Positions 61,342-64,000 of a DNA stretch of 64,000 nucleotides are shown here, in pieces. The notes under the pieces were generated by a model that saw nothing but the letters and a program-made list of their open reading frames with translations, was not told the DNA's origin and made no database searches. A program made the position numbers and the translations under genes. Each line of letters starts with the position of its first letter. Position 1 is the first letter of the stretch. The DNA comes from Acorus gramineus (taxonomy: Eukaryota; Streptophyta; Magnoliopsida; Acorales; Acoraceae): the NCBI GenBank assembly GCA_030737835.1, contig JAUJYN010000012.1, forward strand, positions 898,688 through 962,687. The letters are read 5' to 3'.

Positions 61342-62445
61342 GCTGAAAAAACAGAATGAATTATCCATTTTTTTCAATGATTTTGAAACAATGCTGGCCT
61401 ATAACAAGCTGGGATTCCCAACCAAACTTCAGCCAAGACATTGAATTCATCACCATATCAATCGCAATTCAAGAAATTCAGCTGGAAAAATATCAGAGTC
61501 CATTTTTTTTTTTTAAAAAAAAGAACAAAATTCATTCTGTATCGTGATCAACGGAATTGACAAAATTGATTATCCGAATAAAAATCAAACCATAATGAGA
61601 GAAGGGCAAAAGTGGAGGGGAAAATAATAATATTGAGAAGGGTATGATCAAAAGAAGAAAAAATAATGTTAAAAATTGGATTTTGAACAAGGGATAAGAA
61701 GAACAGACAGAACCCAAGCACACGATTCCCATAAAAATAGAATTTTGCACAAGAAATCACCATCAATTCCAGATTTCTGAACAACCCAGAACCCAAAAAA
61801 CAAAAAAACCTAATAGGCAAAAGCGTGGGATTCACGATTCCGGTGAAGATCACAACAAACACATTAAAAAAAAACTCCAAAAAAGAGAAAAAAAAATAAA
61901 CCACAACGACGATGATCACATGATCACGTGATGACAACACAACAAATACAACAAAACAAAAACATTTTAAAAAAAAAAACTTAAAAAAAACTCCAACTCA
62001 CCAGATCACACAATCCTTCTCAATTTCTCCGAATCCCCACCAAAACCCGAAATTTAAAGACCCTCACTTCAGAATGAATTAGGCCACAAGCGAAAGCCGA
62101 GGAGAAGAGAAGAAACCCAATTGGGTAGGATTCAAAAAAAAAAACAAAAAAATAACAGAAACCCAAATCAAAACTGAGGGATCTCGGAATCAGTGCTAGC
62201 GAACCCACAAAGCGATCCCTTCTCCCCCACCCAGCATTGCCAAGCCAAAACCGAGAAACCCAGATCGGATTGAACGAGGGAGGGTTTTGGGTGCCCTCTC
62301 TCCTTCGAGAAAACAAGGGAAAACGAGGGCCTTTTGAAGGAGGAGTTAATGAAGAGAAAGAGAGAGAGAGAAGGCGAAAATTATGGGTGGGTGAGGATTA
62401 TACACACACAGATCAGACTCTCTCTCTCTCTCTCTCCCAAACAAA
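61342..62445 (-). other. Probable 5'UTR exon and leader intron of the MEI2-like gene
   Basis: On the minus strand, TTTTTTCAG ends at 61343 just upstream of the ATG exon. A good donor CTG|GTGAGT lies at 62001/62002, which would make a leader intron of about 660 bp and a non-coding first exon from about 62002 to near 62440. That exon is GC-moderate and ends upstream in a CT/GA microsatellite (62419-62440). Plant MEI2-like genes often have a leader intron, so the model is plausible, but it rests only on splice-site fit. Confidence 0.5.
62419..62440. repeat. CT microsatellite at the MEI2-like promoter
   Basis: A run of about eleven CT units (GA on the gene's strand) lies near the inferred transcription start of the MEI2-like gene. 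GA/CT tracts are common core-promoter elements in plants. Confidence 0.85.
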
Positions 62446-64000
62446 GACGAAAACGAAGGCCCCCGACAGCCGGGGAAGTGACGGCGTTTGTTCCGCCGTT
62501 AAAACCGTTAACGGCGTTTTCTTTGAGAGAGGGAGAGGGAGGAAGCGTTTGCGTTTGGATTTTGATGGCTTTGGTTTTGGACCACACTCCTTTTTTTGGG
62601 GGTTGACTAAATTACCCTTGTACTTTATTTGTTAAACCCTAACTCGTTTGGAATGTAATAAAAAGTCATATCTAAACAAGTCACCCTAACTCTTTTTTAC
62701 TATTCTGACGGGGATTGAAATTATTTATTAGAGTTTATTTATATCTATGGATGAAACTAATTTTAATTTTTAATAAAAATTATCACATCTAACACTCTCA
62801 CACATATCTTAATAAAATTTCATTTGTAATATTATTCACAAATCTATCACACTTATTCTTAATAAAGATAATTTTTTAGTAGCAAAAAAATACTACTATT
62901 CAGGACTTACCTATAAAAATGGTAGATCTTCGTATTGAGTTTTTGCACTAACTTACCATCTGTGTATTGACAAAAATTGATTATTTTTCTATGGGATTGA
63001 AACACACAAACGAAGATAACCTACCCAACTTGACCAGCGGGAGGTCCCTCCAATATAAAATTGTATGCATATTGAAGTCAAGATTCAAAATATATATAAT
63101 CTATGTAAATATTCTTTGGCCAGAGAACTAGTAAGTTGGCATTTAAATTGGGTATTGTGATAAAGGGATAAGATTTTAGAGTTAAATAAAAGCATCAATT
63201 TTGTGCTTTATTTGGATGTGTCAAAAACTAAACAAACATAGAAAATAAATTAAAAATCCTTATTTCCATTTTTAATTATGGTACGACTTTTTTTTTCCCC
63301 GATTTGGACTTTTTAGCATTAAAAAAAATCTCTGTTTATTATGTTGAAGGTTTGGTGAAAATAAAGTTGTAAAATGAGACCTACCAATCCATCACCAAAA
63401 AATCACACCATATACACATGATCAACCAAAAATCAACCTTAGAATTAACCATAAAAAAGGAACAAAACACAATTTGTAAAAATTTAATTATCTAAAGGGG
63501 TAATTCAGTCAACCCAATAAAATATCAGTTATTATATTCCCTCCCACCCTATCGAACTTTTCGCGGCAAAAAAATTTGAAAAACAAAACAATAATTTATG
63601 TATTTATTTAGTTATTCTATGCGTGTACGCAATCATGTTGTCCGTATAAATACAGGCTATACAGTTTTTCTTTAATGTATTTTATACGGTCAAAGTCACG
63701 TGGAGAGCCGAAAGCAACGAATCTTACGATACGGGGAATCTACGTATTTTGTAGGCTGCGTCTCAGGATTACGTTAAGTAAAGCGGATCCGCACAAAAGA
63801 CGGGTCTTTCAATACGTACCGTGCACGGTCCCTGACGAGGACCACAAACAACGCGTTAGAGCAAAACTCGAAAATCAAGGGTAATTTTATGAAGGGTCAA
63901 TGACATCTGAATCCCTACAAACCTGGATAATCTCATATTAGTCCTTGAGAAAGTTGGGAGAGACACATGAGTTCCTAAAAACTCATAAATATCTAATTAT
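62446..64000. other. Upstream region of the MEI2-like gene and right edge
   Basis: 62446-62600 is GC-rich and belongs to the MEI2-like promoter. The rest is AT-rich. Text at 63008-63060 (ACAAACGAAGATAACC...GACCAGCGGGAGGTCCCTCCAATATAAAA) resembles 25990-26055, a dispersed repeat without defined ends. At 63643-63890 a GTATAAATACAGG motif precedes a short, base-balanced patch with a 69-codon open frame that I do not recognise. From 63890 text like CTGAATCCCTACAAACC is again repeat-like. Confidence 0.45.

Noticed and set aside
61548-61940. 130-codon minus-strand frame rich in Phe, Ile and Leu
   Set aside because: It lies in the inferred leader intron of the MEI2-like gene and reflects T-rich intron sequence, not membrane segments.

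Overview
This is nuclear DNA of a flowering plant. It is AT-rich (introns and intergenic DNA are full of A/T runs), the genes are split by GT-AG introns, and all eight proteins belong to families known from land plants. Several first exons (CYP51, VIM, APO4) are far more GC-rich than their surroundings. That pattern is common in monocots, but the species cannot be fixed from this window.

Layout from left to right: CYP51G sterol 14-demethylase (+, 2126-4984); CRL-type chromophore lyase-like chloroplast envelope protein (+, 8623-12795); IRX10/IRX10L-type GT47 xylan xylosyltransferase (-, 13766-18556); a 9 kb gene-free stretch of MITE-type repeats; a small Sec14/CRAL-TRIO protein (+, 27694-31777); a 6.7 kb repeat-rich gap; a VIM/ORTHRUS methyl-cytosine-binding E3 ligase (+, 38444-44560); a plastid DUF2301-type membrane protein (-, 46767-49221); an APO4-type organellar RNA-binding protein (-, 52230-53662); and a MEI2-like RNA-binding protein (-, 54918-61284, with a probable extra 5'UTR exon to about 62.4 kb). 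All exon chains were assembled by eye. Each keeps frame across every junction and gives a protein close to its family's usual length. The genes do not form a cluster with a shared pathway; the order looks like ordinary plant housekeeping synteny.

The rest is a repeat landscape. The clearest elements are: (i) a foldback family whose inverted arms are built from roughly 30-bp tandem subunits carrying CCATATAACCCCCTG (six copies, in a long and a short form with different cores); (ii) a 1062-bp MULE-type element with a perfect 9-bp target duplication; (iii) two 231-bp Harbinger/Tourist-type MITEs with TAA duplications, one nested in a 5'-truncated L1-type LINE; (iv) a hAT-type element with an 8-bp near-perfect duplication; (v) a MITE family with CCCATTTGGTTCGTG-like ends (three copies, one hit by another insertion); and (vi) a tRNA-derived SINE family (four copies). 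One fossil Copia-like LTR piece is also suspected. I saw no complete tRNA gene, rRNA, CRISPR array or intact transposase gene. I found no convincing new multi-gene system; the foldback family, the SINE family and the TCGAC-rich MULE are the best candidates for something undescribed.
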